DNA of 64,000 bases from G965215055 sp965242685 (GTDB lineage: Bacteria; Pseudomonadota; Gammaproteobacteria; UBA4575). The stretch lies in contig OZ251487.1 of assembly GCA_965242685.1 (NCBI GenBank), positions 1,488,001-1,552,000 of the forward strand. Direction: 5' to 3'. Of this stretch, positions 16,994 to 26,341 are shown piece by piece; the stretch's first letter is position 1, and each line of letters starts with the position of its first letter. The notes below the pieces were generated by a model. It was not told where the DNA came from. It made no database searches and saw only the letters and a program-made list of their open reading frames with translations. A program made the position numbers and the translations under genes.

Positions 16994-19253
16994 AGGAATG
17001 AAGGAAGAACAAAAGATCGGTGCTTACATATGCAAGGGTTGCGGGCTTGGCGAACGCCTGGACACTGATCGCCTGGAACAAGTTACCTCACGCGAGGGCA
17101 AGGCTATCTCTACCAAGCAACACGACTTTCTATGTAGTGATGACGGGGTAAACCTGATTCGTCGGGACATAGAAAATGGCGAAGTCACCCATGCGGTGAT
17201 TGCGGCGTGTTCACACCGCTCCAAAACCGAAGCCTTCAATTTTCAGGACGTTGCCATGACGCGCGCCAACCTACGCGAAGGCGTTATATGGATTCGTCCC
17301 GATACTAACGATGCGCGCGAAACCACTCAGGAGATGGCCGACGATTACGTGCGGATGGCCTGCGCCGAAGTGCGGCACATGACAGTGCCGGAACCGAGTG
17401 CCGAACAGACGCTGAACAAAAACATCCTCGTGGTGGGCGGTGGCTACACCGGTCTTACTGCCGCGGTGGAGGCAGCCAAGGCCGGTTATCCTACAACCAT
17501 CATCGAAAAAAACGGTCGGCTGGGGGGCACGGCGGCAAAGCTATACAAGCGCATTCCACAGCGTTCGCCCTATGCGCACCCCGAAGACACGGGTGTTGCA
17601 AACCTAATCGCATCCGCACAGGCCGATCCAAACATTACCATCTACCTGAACGCGACCGTTGCCAGGATGGCCGGCGCACCCGGAAGGTTTCAGGTAGACA
17701 TTGCCACCGAGAGTGGCGCCACTACCACACAAACGTTCGGTGCGGTCATTCAGGCGAGTGGATTCAAACACTACGACGCTAGTCGGCTTACCGAATTTGC
17801 CTACAGCGAATCTTCCGACGTAGTCACACAACTGGAATTTGAGCAACTTACAAACGACGCAAACGGGAGGGCCGTCAAACGCCCCTCGGACGGCAGAGAA
17901 ATCGCCAGGGCACTATTCATACAATGTGCTGGTCAGCGTAGCACGCAGGCGGGGCATCTGCCGTTTTGTTCAGGTTTTTGCTGTTCCGCCAGCATCAAAC
18001 AGGCCATGTACTTGAAAGACGCCAACCCAGATGTGGACACGACCATTCTTTATACCGACCTTCGTACGCCGGGCACCGGCGGAGAAGACTTTTACCGCAG
18101 TGGACAAGATAAGGGCATTATCTTTACCAAAGGCGTGACCTCCGAAGTGACTGTTGCCGAAGGCGCCCTGCAAGTCAAGTTTAGGGACTTGATACTAGAT
18201 GAAGAAGTGACCACGCAAGTTGACTTGGTGGTACTGGCGACCGGCATGGTACCCAATGCCGGTATTGATCCTGACGCCGACATGCAAAAAACCGCCGACG
18301 GCGAAGGCAATGGCGCCGATCAACAGGCGGGAGTAATTGCCAAGATTGACGTTGAATCCATCCTCAACCTTGATTATCGACAGGGCTCCGACCTGCCGCA
18401 ACTGGCACATGGGTTTGCCGACTCCCACTTTATCTGCTTCCCTTATGAGACGCGCCGTACCGGCATCTATGCGGCGGGTCCGGTACGCCGTCCCATGGAC
18501 ATGTGGCAAGCGCGTGAAGATGCAACGGGTGCCGCCATGAAGGCTGTGCAGGCGGTGGAAAACGCGGGCAAGGGGCGCGCCGCCCACCCTCGTTCCGGCG
18601 ATCTAAGCTTTCCCGAATTTCGTCGGGAAGGTTGCACCCAGTGCAAACGATGCACGGTAGAATGCCCCTTCGGTGCCATCAATGAAGACGAACAACGTTA
18701 TCCGACGTTTAACGAATCGCGCTGCCGGCGTTGCGGCACCTGCATGGGCGCCTGTCCGGTGCGCGTGATCTCATTTGAAAACTATTCCATTGACACCGTA
18801 GGTCAACAAATCAAAAACGTCTCAATACCCGAAGAAAGCGAAGAAAAACCTCGCATTTTGGTACTCGCCTGCGAAAATGACGCCTACCCGGCACTGGATA
18901 TGGCCGCTCAAAACCATATCGAATACAGTGCCTACACGAGGGTCATACCGGTACGTTGTCTGGGTTCAGTCAACGCCATTTGGGTTACGGACGCACTCAA
19001 CAGCGGCTACGACGGCGTAGTACTGATGGGTTGTCAAAAAGGTGAAAACTACCAGTGTCACTTTGTGAAAGGTTCCGAGCTGGCCCACACGCGCATGTCA
19101 AAGATCGACGACACACTGACGCAACTGAATCTCGAAGTTGAGCGCGTAGCAACCCACGAGGTCGCGATTACCGATGTACACCGCGCACCACAATTGATTA
19201 ACGACATGGCAAAGACAATTGAAAAAATAGGGCTGAGTCCGTTCAAATTTTAA
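16980..19253 (+). CDS. qmoB: QmoB-like flavin/iron-sulfur protein with MvhD-like C-terminus
   Basis: The long protein (757 codons from the GTG, 751 from an ATG at 16998 that matches usual QmoB starts such as MKEEQKIGAYIC) has an N-terminal CKGCG cluster motif, an FAD loop VVGGGYTG near residue 150, two ferredoxin-type [4Fe-4S] motifs (CTQCKRCTVECP and CRRCGTCMGACP) near 550-600, and a C-terminal MvhD/FrhD-like domain with GCQKGENYQC. This order is that of QmoB. The overlap with qmoA implies coupled translation. It is the likely central electron hub of the complex. Confidence 0.9.
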   Translation: MRKPEGMKEEQKIGAYICKGCGLGERLDTDRLEQVTSREGKAISTKQHDFLCSDDGVNLIRRDIENGEVTHAVIAACSHRSKTEAFNFQDVAMTRANLREGVIWIRPDTNDARETTQEMADDYVRMACAEVRHMTVPEPSAEQTLNKNILVVGGGYTGLTAAVEAAKAGYPTTIIEKNGRLGGTAAKLYKRIPQRSPYAHPEDTGVANLIASAQADPNITIYLNATVARMAGAPGRFQVDIATESGATTTQTFGAVIQASGFKHYDASRLTEFAYSESSDVVTQLEFEQLTNDANGRAVKRPSDGREIARALFIQCAGQRSTQAGHLPFCSGFCCSASIKQAMYLKDANPDVDTTILYTDLRTPGTGGEDFYRSGQDKGIIFTKGVTSEVTVAEGALQVKFRDLILDEEVTTQVDLVVLATGMVPNAGIDPDADMQKTADGEGNGADQQAGVIAKIDVESILNLDYRQGSDLPQLAHGFADSHFICFPYETRRTGIYAAGPVRRPMDMWQAREDATGAAMKAVQAVENAGKGRAAHPRSGDLSFPEFRREGCTQCKRCTVECPFGAINEDEQRYPTFNESRCRRCGTCMGACPVRVISFENYSIDTVGQQIKNVSIPEESEEKPRILVLACENDAYPALDMAAQNHIEYSAYTRVIPVRCLGSVNAIWVTDALNSGYDGVVLMGCQKGENYQCHFVKGSELAHTRMSKIDDTLTQLNLEVERVATHEVAITDVHRAPQLINDMAKTIEKIGLSPFKF

Positions 19254-19274
19254 CTTATTTAGTTCCATACAAAA

Positions 19275-19910
19275 ATGAGTGAAGCAATCAACATCCCGCT
19301 GGTAGAAAAATACCGTAATGACTTTCTCAGAGAAGTCGAAGACAACGTCGAAGAAGGCGAGTGGGTGAAAATGTGCATCCAGTGCGGTGTGTGTTCGGGG
19401 TCCTGCCCGCTGGGCCCGGCCTGGGAGCACCCGCCGCAGGAACTGTTCATGATGATCCGCGCCAACAAGCGCGAAGAAGTGCTGTCCTCGGGGTCGATGT
19501 GGAAATGCACCTCCTGCTACAACTGCATCGTCCGGTGCCCGCGCGAACTACCGATCACCCACATCATGCATGGTCTTGCTCACTATGCGAAACGGCTGGG
19601 GCTTGCGCCCAAGGAAGAACCAACGTTAAAATTTTCCCAACTGTTCTGGGACAACCTGATGATGAAAGGGCGCGTCAATGAGCTCAAGCTCAGTTTGCGC
19701 CTGTACTTTATGAACGGCTTGAAGACAGGTATCAAGACCGCCTTCAAAATGAAAGCTGTCGGTTGGGGGATGATGCGTGCCAAGCGCATAAACCCGTTAG
19801 AAATGGTTGCCGGGCACGCGATCAAGGACCAGAAAGGATTTCAGGCTATCATCAAAAAGGCGCAGCAACTGGAGGCCGCGCGCGTCGGCGAAGACGTCGA
19901 TGTAAAATAG
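19275..19910 (+). CDS. hdrC: HdrC-like iron-sulfur protein of the Qmo/Hdr complex
   Basis: The 211-residue protein has two [4Fe-4S] motifs of the HdrC type: C34-x2-C37-x2-C40-x3-C44 and C78-x2-C81-x2-C84-x3-C88. A basic helical C-terminus follows. Canonical QmoC is an HdrC fused to a cytochrome b-like HdrE membrane domain; that membrane part is missing here and a separate HdrB follows. A qmoAB-hdrBC arrangement is known from some sulfate reducers and sulfur oxidisers. The gene starts 21 bp after qmoB and stops just before hdrB. Confidence 0.88.
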   Translation: MSEAINIPLVEKYRNDFLREVEDNVEEGEWVKMCIQCGVCSGSCPLGPAWEHPPQELFMMIRANKREEVLSSGSMWKCTSCYNCIVRCPRELPITHIMHGLAHYAKRLGLAPKEEPTLKFSQLFWDNLMMKGRVNELKLSLRLYFMNGLKTGIKTAFKMKAVGWGMMRAKRINPLEMVAGHAIKDQKGFQAIIKKAQQLEAARVGEDVDVK

Positions 19911-19914
19911 CGAC

Positions 19915-20811
19915 ATGACCAAAGAATACTCATTTTATCCCGGTTGTTCCTCGCAACGAGGCAGTTCGTCATCGAACTACCTCAAGTCCGTCGAGACCAT
20001 GTGCGAAGAACTGGACATCAAGCTCAACACCATTCCCGACTGGAACTGTTGCTCCGCCTCCATTGGCTATTGCGGTGGGGGTGAATTGCCTCGTCTGGCG
20101 CTGTCGGCGCGCAACCTTGCGCTGTCCGAACAACACAACCCTGGTCAAGATGTTGTCGCCACCTGTGCCGCCTGCTGGCTTGCCACGCGCGAAACCCAGG
20201 AGCGCCTGGAAAGCGATGACGGTCTCATGGCGGAAACCAACCAGGCGTTGGCGGAGGCCGGCCTCGAATTCAAGAACGAAAACAATATCCGCCACATGGT
20301 CGAAGTGCTGATAGAAGATTTCGGCTACGAAGAACTGGGCAAACACGTCACCAAACCGTTGGAAGGAGTAAAGATCGCAGGCTACGTCGGTTGTCAAACC
20401 AACCGCCCCTTCGGGATAGAAGGCGAATCCTTTGAAAACCCCAAGTACCTTGATAAATTCATCGCCACCATGGGCGCCGAAGCCGTTGAAAACTATGACA
20501 AAAAAGTCTCCTGTTGCGGTGGGGCACTGGCATTTTCCGAACCTGAAAAAAGCCAGGCATTGATCAAAGACATCATCGAAGCCGCGTATGACGGTGGCGC
20601 CGACATGATCGTCACCCCCTGCCCGGTGTGCCAGATGAACGTCGAAGTGTACCAGGACCAGATCAATGCCAAATACGGCACCAAATTTCACATTCCGGTT
20701 ACCTATTACAGCACCTTGATGAGCGTCGCCTACGGGCGCAGCGGCAAGGACGCGGGACTGGACGGCCAGATCATTCGCGCCAAAAAGCTCGAAAAGATCG
20801 CCGCCAAATAA
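19915..20811 (+). CDS. hdrB: HdrB-like protein with two CCG cysteine domains
   Basis: The 298-residue protein has both cysteine-rich CCG domains: C11, C45-C46, C84-x2-C87, and C160, C200-C201, C236-x2-C239. In heterodisulfide reductase these bind noncubane [4Fe-4S] clusters that carry out thiol or disulfide redox chemistry. Here it follows hdrC by 4 bp, closing the qmoA-qmoB-hdrC-hdrB operon. It may contact a quinone-linked membrane protein or a thiol carrier. A classical methanogen HdrB role is not expected, since no CoM or CoB enzymes are present. Confidence 0.88.
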   Translation: MTKEYSFYPGCSSQRGSSSSNYLKSVETMCEELDIKLNTIPDWNCCSASIGYCGGGELPRLALSARNLALSEQHNPGQDVVATCAACWLATRETQERLESDDGLMAETNQALAEAGLEFKNENNIRHMVEVLIEDFGYEELGKHVTKPLEGVKIAGYVGCQTNRPFGIEGESFENPKYLDKFIATMGAEAVENYDKKVSCCGGALAFSEPEKSQALIKDIIEAAYDGGADMIVTPCPVCQMNVEVYQDQINAKYGTKFHIPVTYYSTLMSVAYGRSGKDAGLDGQIIRAKKLEKIAAK

Positions 20812-20944
20812 CCCTCGCAACCTGCTTAGTTTTTCCCTGCCGCATTGATGCTTGCGTCGTTACCTGTCGGCCGGGGAGTTGGCAACGCGACAAAATTAAC
20901 GTTATAGTTTTGAAATTCAATGACTTTCAGCAACGTAACGAAAC

Positions 20945-22804
20945 GTGCAACAAGCCCTGCCGATAGAAGATAACGGCGTCGAAGAAACCGCCCACCCCCT
21001 GGCCGGCGCCATAATGTCGGGCTCCGACATCATTATGCAAGTGCTTGCCCAGGAAGGTACCGAAGTCATCTTCGGCTACAGCGGGGGGGCTATTTTGCCC
21101 ACTTATGACGCCGTATTCCGTTTCAACGCCGAGACCGGCAACTCCATGCCCCTGATCGTGCCCGCCAATGAGCAAGGTGCGGGCTTCATGGCGTCGGGAT
21201 ACGCGCGCGCCAGCGGCAAAGTCGGCGTCGTCATGGTGACCTCGGGGCCGGGAGCCACCAACACGGTAACACCGGTACGCGACTGCATGGCGGATTCCAT
21301 CCCGATCATCGTAATCAGCGGTCAAGTACCCACGCCCGCAATCGGCAGCGACGGCTTTCAAGAAGCCCCCGTCGCCAACATCATGGGCGCTGTTGCAAAA
21401 CACATCTTCCTGGTAACGCAGCCCGAAAAACTTGAAGCGACGGTTCGCACCGCCTTTGAAATTGCCCGCACCGGACGTCCCGGGCCGGTAGTGATCGACG
21501 TTCCCAAGGACGTACAGAACTGGCAGGGAATTTTTCAGGGCAAGGGTCAACTGTCGATACGCGGTTATCGCGACCGCATTGAGACCATCAGGGAGAACAC
21601 CTTGTCCGATGCGGACTGCCGCACATTTTTCAACGTCCTGGAAAAATCCCGACGCCCGCTGATCTATGCGGGCGGCGGCGTCATCAACGGCAACGCCGTC
21701 GACGAAGTACGCGCATTTGCCGATGAATTCAAAATCCCCGTCGTTACCACCCTGATGGGCATAGGCACTTATGACACCACACGCGCGCATTCCCTGCACA
21801 TGCTCGGTATGCACGGCACGGCGTTTGCCAACTACGCCGTTGACGATTGCGACTTCCTGATTGCAATCAGTGCACGCTTTGACGACCGTGTCGCCGCAGT
21901 CCCGGAAAAATTCGCTCCGCGGGCAAAATTCATCGCCCATTTTGACGTTGATCCTTCGGAGATACACAAGGTCAAGGCCGTTGACTGGCACCACGTCGGC
22001 CTACTGCCGCAGGCATTGAAAAAGATACTCGACTACGGCGTGCGGCGGCACAAATTCAGCGTCCGGTTTGACCGTTGGCATCGACATATCGCCGAACTCA
22101 AAAGCACCTACGCCATGAACTACGACCGGGACAGCGACCTGATACAGCCCTATGCGGTGATTGAAGAAATCAACAAATACACCGACGGCAAGGCGATTAT
22201 CAGCACCGGCGTCGGGCAGCATCAGATGTGGGCGGCACAATACTTCGACTTCAAATCCCCGCGGTTGTGGCTCACGTCGGGCAGCATGGGCACCATGGGT
22301 TTCGGTTTGCCGGCGGCAATCGGTGCGCAACTTGCCAGACCCGACCGGGTTGTTATAGACGTTGACGGCGACGCCAGCATTCGCATGAACCTGGGCGAGC
22401 TTGAAACCGTAACCACGTACAAGCTGCCGGTAAAAATAGTCGTGATGAACAACCTCGGCGACGGCATGGTCAAGCAGTGGCAGAAACTATTTTTCAAGGG
22501 AAGACTATCCGCCAGCGACAAATCCTTGCACAAAAAAGACTTCATCAAGGCGGCGCAGGCGGACGGCTACGAATACGCCGTGCGCTTGCGGGACAAGGCC
22601 TACCTTGCCGAAATCATAAAAGAATTCATCAACTTTCCCGGCCCGGCCTTCCTTGAAGTCATGATCGACCCCGACGCCGGCGTCTACCCCATGGTCGGCC
22701 CCGGCATGAGCTACGACCAGATGATTACCGGTGACTTCATCCCCACGCGCAGCACCGCGCAAACGGACACCCAAACTGAAGTGGACTCCTCGGAAATGTT
22801 TTAG
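20945..22804 (+). CDS. ilvB: Acetolactate synthase large-subunit-like TPP enzyme
   Basis: The protein has the three domains of the ThDP-dependent acetohydroxyacid synthase family: N-terminal PYR domain with VIFGYSGGAILPTYDA and the catalytic Glu in PANEQGAGFMASGYARA, a middle domain, and a C-terminal PP domain with the DVDGDASIRMN...NN ThDP motif. It should condense pyruvate (or 2-ketobutyrate) in valine and isoleucine synthesis. The GTG at 20945 adds 23 residues to an in-frame ATG at 21014 (MSGSDIIMQ), which fits family starts better. No small regulatory subunit gene follows. It lies 133 bp after hdrB, so it may be transcribed with the Qmo/Hdr operon. Confidence 0.82.
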   Translation: MQQALPIEDNGVEETAHPLAGAIMSGSDIIMQVLAQEGTEVIFGYSGGAILPTYDAVFRFNAETGNSMPLIVPANEQGAGFMASGYARASGKVGVVMVTSGPGATNTVTPVRDCMADSIPIIVISGQVPTPAIGSDGFQEAPVANIMGAVAKHIFLVTQPEKLEATVRTAFEIARTGRPGPVVIDVPKDVQNWQGIFQGKGQLSIRGYRDRIETIRENTLSDADCRTFFNVLEKSRRPLIYAGGGVINGNAVDEVRAFADEFKIPVVTTLMGIGTYDTTRAHSLHMLGMHGTAFANYAVDDCDFLIAISARFDDRVAAVPEKFAPRAKFIAHFDVDPSEIHKVKAVDWHHVGLLPQALKKILDYGVRRHKFSVRFDRWHRHIAELKSTYAMNYDRDSDLIQPYAVIEEINKYTDGKAIISTGVGQHQMWAAQYFDFKSPRLWLTSGSMGTMGFGLPAAIGAQLARPDRVVIDVDGDASIRMNLGELETVTTYKLPVKIVVMNNLGDGMVKQWQKLFFKGRLSASDKSLHKKDFIKAAQADGYEYAVRLRDKAYLAEIIKEFINFPGPAFLEVMIDPDAGVYPMVGPGMSYDQMITGDFIPTRSTAQTDTQTEVDSSEMF

Positions 22805-22810
22805 TAACCA

Positions 22811-23572
22811 CTATCCGACGGCACAATAAACCATCTCCATGGGTAGGCCCTTGTCATCCCGCTCAGGGACGGCGGGCAAGGTACGCAGATTGTCGGGGCA
22901 GCAAGCAGTAACGGCGGCGGCCATGGCGTCCACGATGTCGTCTCTCGCAACCTCCTTGCGAAGGAATTCATTAAGAGCTGCGTTATAGATGTCTCTCGCG
23001 TCCCGGTAGTGTTTGGACAGCACGCCTAACCGCTCCTCCAAACCGGCCTTTTTCTTCTTGTTATATTCCATGGCTCTCTTACCATTGAGTGCCCACAGGC
23101 AGATCTCCGGGTGCACCTCCCGGATGATGGGATGGTTGTTGACTCTTTTCACACAAAACGCATCCACTTCCGCCATCTTCGGCACGATACCAAAGGCTTG
23201 CTGGCTCAACCCTTTGCCTGTCTGCCGTTTGTTGGCAGCCGATACCAACTCGTAGACCCGCTCCTTCGATATCGACTTATAGACACGGCGATACTCATTC
23301 AATGCAGCCCGACCGGGAGGCGAAAACACCGACGAATTTCGCGGAGATCCAAGCCTCTTTCGGGCCTCCTCGTCGCAGGCGCGCGGTTTTTTTGAACTCG
23401 ACAAACCAATCGGTATGTCGATCAGGATCAGCGAAGCGTCATTCCATGTCTCCACCAAGTCAGTCACCGTAGGAAACACGTCAAAATCCCAAATACCTTC
23501 TTCACCATCTTCAATACGGACGGCAAACCACCCGCCCCTGCACCCATCAACTCCCACTACCGCCATCTCCAA
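22811..23572 (-). CDS. DUF429 family protein (RNase H-like fold)
   Basis: The 253-residue protein begins MEMAVVGVDGCRGGWFAV, followed by ILIDIPIGL near residue 50, ACDEEARKRLG and VHPEICLWALNG, all typical of DUF429. The acidic residues in VDGC and DIPI fit an RNase H-like active site, although activity of the family is unproven. The C-terminus has the expected DDIVDAMAAAVTA. It is convergent with the acetolactate synthase gene with only 6 bp between the stops. Family members are often predicted nucleases, and the role here is unknown. Confidence 0.82.
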   Translation of the reverse strand: MEMAVVGVDGCRGGWFAVRIEDGEEGIWDFDVFPTVTDLVETWNDASLILIDIPIGLSSSKKPRACDEEARKRLGSPRNSSVFSPPGRAALNEYRRVYKSISKERVYELVSAANKRQTGKGLSQQAFGIVPKMAEVDAFCVKRVNNHPIIREVHPEICLWALNGKRAMEYNKKKKAGLEERLGVLSKHYRDARDIYNAALNEFLRKEVARDDIVDAMAAAVTACCPDNLRTLPAVPERDDKGLPMEMVYCAVG

Positions 23573-23613
23573 TACCTCCTCAAGTCAGCCTTCATGATGC
23601 CAACGAAATAATG

Positions 23614-25269
23614 TCACTGCAATCCGACGCCGGACTGGCGCATGGCCTGAACCCCATGTATAAACGGATGTTCAACGAGCCGGACGCGGGCGGCCTCGTC
23701 CCCCTTCAATTGCCAGTCAAACCAGTTGACTACAAAATAGTTGCGCATCAGGTGCGGTAGGTAGATGTCTTTCCCATCTTCGTTGATCCAGCCCAAAATC
23801 GCATAGCTCTCGGGTTTTGCATCGGGTGACAACGGCACGCGCTCGCCCTTCATCACCGTGCCAGGCTTGAAATGATCGCCGATATCATCCGTGGCGGAGC
23901 CGTGGTTCTCATTGCGAAAAATCAGAAACATTTTTTCCGCCGTGGCGCGTTCGTAGGCCGACAGGGCAACCGGCTGCGGATTCTCCGCCGTAGGCCAAGG
24001 TTGTTCGCTATTAAGCGGATAATTTTCACGCGGATCGCCACCGGCCGCCTCAAACATCTGCCAATGGATCCGGCGAAACACTCGATGCACAAAATCATCG
24101 TCCGAACCGATGACTATCAGAAACGGCTTGCTTACGCCGGCCGGAAGATTATCCGCCGGATCACCGGGAAACCCGCCCCAAGGCTCCCACATCCTGGGCA
24201 TCCCATTGTTAAAACCGATAACGGTATCCACGTCCTCATAAAAAGCCGCCGCCGCTTGCGCCGTCATGGATCCCAGAGAATGTCCCATGACGCCGATTTT
24301 CTCGACATCGATACGGCCAGAAAACCGGCCGCAAAGCGGTTTGGTAAAGCCCCCCTGTTCCAGCGTCGTCCGGCAAGTCATCTCTTGCTCGTTAAGATAT
24401 TTCATCTCGGCGATCACCCGGGCAACGTCCGCTACGCGCTGCTCAAACAGATCGGCCTGCGACTGGCCCGCCAGTGCCGCGCCATCCGCCCTGACGGTAA
24501 GTTTGGAGGCATCGGGAAAATCCTCCGTGCCCCGAATTGGTTGGTTATAGCCGAATAGAAAACCGAAAAAATTCTTGAACACGGTCGAAAACGTCTCACT
24601 CGCGCGTAGCCGATAAATTTTCTGTTTCTCACCGTCTGACAGACCGGCCCACGGTGAAGATGGGTCTTCAAGGAAAGGCGATGCACCACTGTCGGATGTC
24701 AGAGATAAGGTCACAACCAAATAACCTTGGCCGGCCAAATACTCCGCCGCCACCGCCCAGGTATTTACGGACCCGCCCAACCCGTGAACCATAATCACGA
24801 GCGGGAAACGCCCGGCGGCCATGGGCGCATCGATATAAGCCTGATACGGGTTGCTCTCCCACCCCCGCATGGCGGATTCCGCCATTATTTTGCTGCCGCC
24901 GTAAAGATCGGCAGGCGTCATCCGGCGCCCGCCGGCAGCGGTTGGCAGCGCCGCGGGAGCTGTAGTCGGAGCACGTCCGTTCCCTCGACCTTTACCGATC
25001 ACCGCAGGGTAATAGATCTGTGTAAAAGTCGTATGCGGCAGGCCGGCTTCTTCGGCCTTCCTTAAAAACTCCCGGTATGCGTCAGACTTGTACTTGTCGC
25101 CCCAGGCATCAAAGGGCCGATTGAAATCGCGGACGAAATTCGGCACCACACCCACGGCATATTTCGGCGTCAGATCCGCCGTCACCAGAGGCGTTTTGGC
25201 GTGCGCAACCTCAACGTGAAATACCAACATCACGGACAAAGCCGTTATCAAAGTCAGAAATTTGTACAT
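23614..25269 (-). CDS. Secreted alpha/beta hydrolase (platelet-activating-factor acetylhydrolase-like)
   Basis: The 551-residue protein starts with a clear signal peptide (hydrophobic run to about residue 20, cleavage probably after AHA). The alpha/beta hydrolase core has the oxyanion segment VIMVHGLGGSVNTWA and the nucleophile elbow GHSLG near residue 329, with a late ENHGSA supplying the probable catalytic His. It resembles large bacterial dienelactone or PAF-acetylhydrolase-type esterases acting in the periplasm or outside the cell. The natural substrate is unknown. It stands alone between DUF429 and a YkgJ-type gene on the minus strand. Confidence 0.85.
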   Translation of the reverse strand: MYKFLTLITALSVMLVFHVEVAHAKTPLVTADLTPKYAVGVVPNFVRDFNRPFDAWGDKYKSDAYREFLRKAEEAGLPHTTFTQIYYPAVIGKGRGNGRAPTTAPAALPTAAGGRRMTPADLYGGSKIMAESAMRGWESNPYQAYIDAPMAAGRFPLVIMVHGLGGSVNTWAVAAEYLAGQGYLVVTLSLTSDSGASPFLEDPSSPWAGLSDGEKQKIYRLRASETFSTVFKNFFGFLFGYNQPIRGTEDFPDASKLTVRADGAALAGQSQADLFEQRVADVARVIAEMKYLNEQEMTCRTTLEQGGFTKPLCGRFSGRIDVEKIGVMGHSLGSMTAQAAAAFYEDVDTVIGFNNGMPRMWEPWGGFPGDPADNLPAGVSKPFLIVIGSDDDFVHRVFRRIHWQMFEAAGGDPRENYPLNSEQPWPTAENPQPVALSAYERATAEKMFLIFRNENHGSATDDIGDHFKPGTVMKGERVPLSPDAKPESYAILGWINEDGKDIYLPHLMRNYFVVNWFDWQLKGDEAARVRLVEHPFIHGVQAMRQSGVGLQ

Positions 25270-25299
25270 TTCATTTTTATGTCTTACTGACTAAACCTT

Positions 25300-25320
25300 A
25301 ACGCCTCCCAGTGGGGCGTT
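25300..25320. terminator. Short hairpin downstream of the YkgJ-type gene
   Basis: AACGCC pairs with GGCGTT around a short loop, with T-rich sequence just after it on the plus strand. It sits between two minus-strand genes, after the YkgJ-type stop at 25347. The T-tract is on the wrong strand for that gene, so function as a terminator is uncertain. Confidence 0.35.
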
Positions 25321-25346
25321 TTCAGTTTTTGGGTACCTGTTTCGCA

Positions 25347-26273
25347 CTACTCCCCATACTTCTCTCTTTCCTGTTGTTTGCGCCATTCTTTGGCGGCCTT
25401 TTCCTTGCGTTCCAGCCATACGTCCCTGCGTTCCGCGATGCGTCGGTCGCGCGCGCCATCTTTCAGGGGAATACTGTTTTCGCCGAACAACACCTGCTTC
25501 AGGAAGCGCATGGCGAACGACAATCGCTTGTCTTCGTCTTTCACCAGTTCATCGATCTCGTCGTCGTTGATGTCGAACACGGAACGAAACCCATCCGACT
25601 GAATGAACGCCGCGAAGCTGTCCATGTCGTAGCTGCACATGTCGAATAATTGCAGGCTGCGTTCGGACGGCGCGCCCACCGTCGGGCCGCCGGATCGTTT
25701 TTTCAGGATGATGTCGCGCCATTCGCGGTTCATCTCATCGTATTTTTCGATGCCCTGTTCACAGCGATATTCGGCGACGGTCTGCTTTTTCGGTTCGTTG
25801 TGGCCGAGGCAGTGCTCCTCTTTGACGACGAAGTAGACGTCTTCCACGCGAGCGGCTTCCTTCTTACGCACGCCCATGCTGCCCAGCGCGTAATAGCGAC
25901 ACGCGGCCGGGCGGTCTTGATACACGCCGCACCCGGCCTCGGTTAGGTGCACGCATTCGGTGGTGCCCGGCTTGGTGATCATCTTCAGCCCCGGCATGTT
26001 GTGATAGTCCATCGCAAAGGGCACCGTGTACCGCGCGACAAACTCCTTGGAGTCCATGCCCAGGCGATTTTTCAGACGGATGACGTCATAGGGCGTCAGC
26101 GTGATGTCAATATTCTTGCAACAGGCGTTGAAACACGCGACGTCCTTGTGGCAGCGAAACTGAAACTCGCTGTCGATGCTCAATTCCTGCGGCTGAATTG
26201 GGCTTTCAACCGGAACGTTCTTTTTTATCTCGCGCGCGTCCATCTTGAAGCCCATGCTACAGGCGAGATGCAC
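25347..26273 (-). CDS. YkgJ/UPF0153-type CxxCxxCC metal-binding protein
   Basis: The 308-residue protein has the family cysteine set: FRCHKDVACFNACC near residue 45, then TECVHLTEAGCGVYQDRPAACRYY near 105-130. YkgJ-family proteins are predicted to bind zinc or iron through these cysteines. The C-terminal third is highly charged and helical. An in-frame ATG four or eight codons in (MGFKMDAREIKK) may be the true start. It lies directly downstream of aprA but after an intervening terminator, so it is probably not in the same transcript. Proteins of this type are sometimes found near apr or sat genes; a maturation role is speculative. Confidence 0.82.
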   Translation of the reverse strand: MHLACSMGFKMDAREIKKNVPVESPIQPQELSIDSEFQFRCHKDVACFNACCKNIDITLTPYDVIRLKNRLGMDSKEFVARYTVPFAMDYHNMPGLKMITKPGTTECVHLTEAGCGVYQDRPAACRYYALGSMGVRKKEAARVEDVYFVVKEEHCLGHNEPKKQTVAEYRCEQGIEKYDEMNREWRDIILKKRSGGPTVGAPSERSLQLFDMCSYDMDSFAAFIQSDGFRSVFDINDDEIDELVKDEDKRLSFAMRFLKQVLFGENSIPLKDGARDRRIAERRDVWLERKEKAAKEWRKQQEREKYGE

Positions 26274-26286
26274 GGGTTTCCACCAA

Positions 26287-26324
26287 TAAAAAACCGGGCA
26301 GCCTCACGGCGTACCCGGCTTTTG
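26287..26324 (-). terminator. Rho-independent terminator after aprA
   Basis: On the minus strand GCCGGGTACGCC pairs with GGCTGCCCGG around a 4-base loop and is followed by a run of six or seven T. This is a textbook intrinsic terminator 20 bp after the aprA stop, closing the aprBA operon. Confidence 0.85.
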
Positions 26325-26341
26325 CGGGGGTAAAAGGTAAA

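Noticed and set aside
19969..20820. 283-codon open frame antisense to hdrB
   Set aside because: HdrB cysteine motifs are intact on the plus strand; the antisense product has no motif.
20927..21994. 355-codon open frame antisense to the acetolactate synthase gene
   Set aside because: It is a shadow of a well-supported ThDP enzyme.
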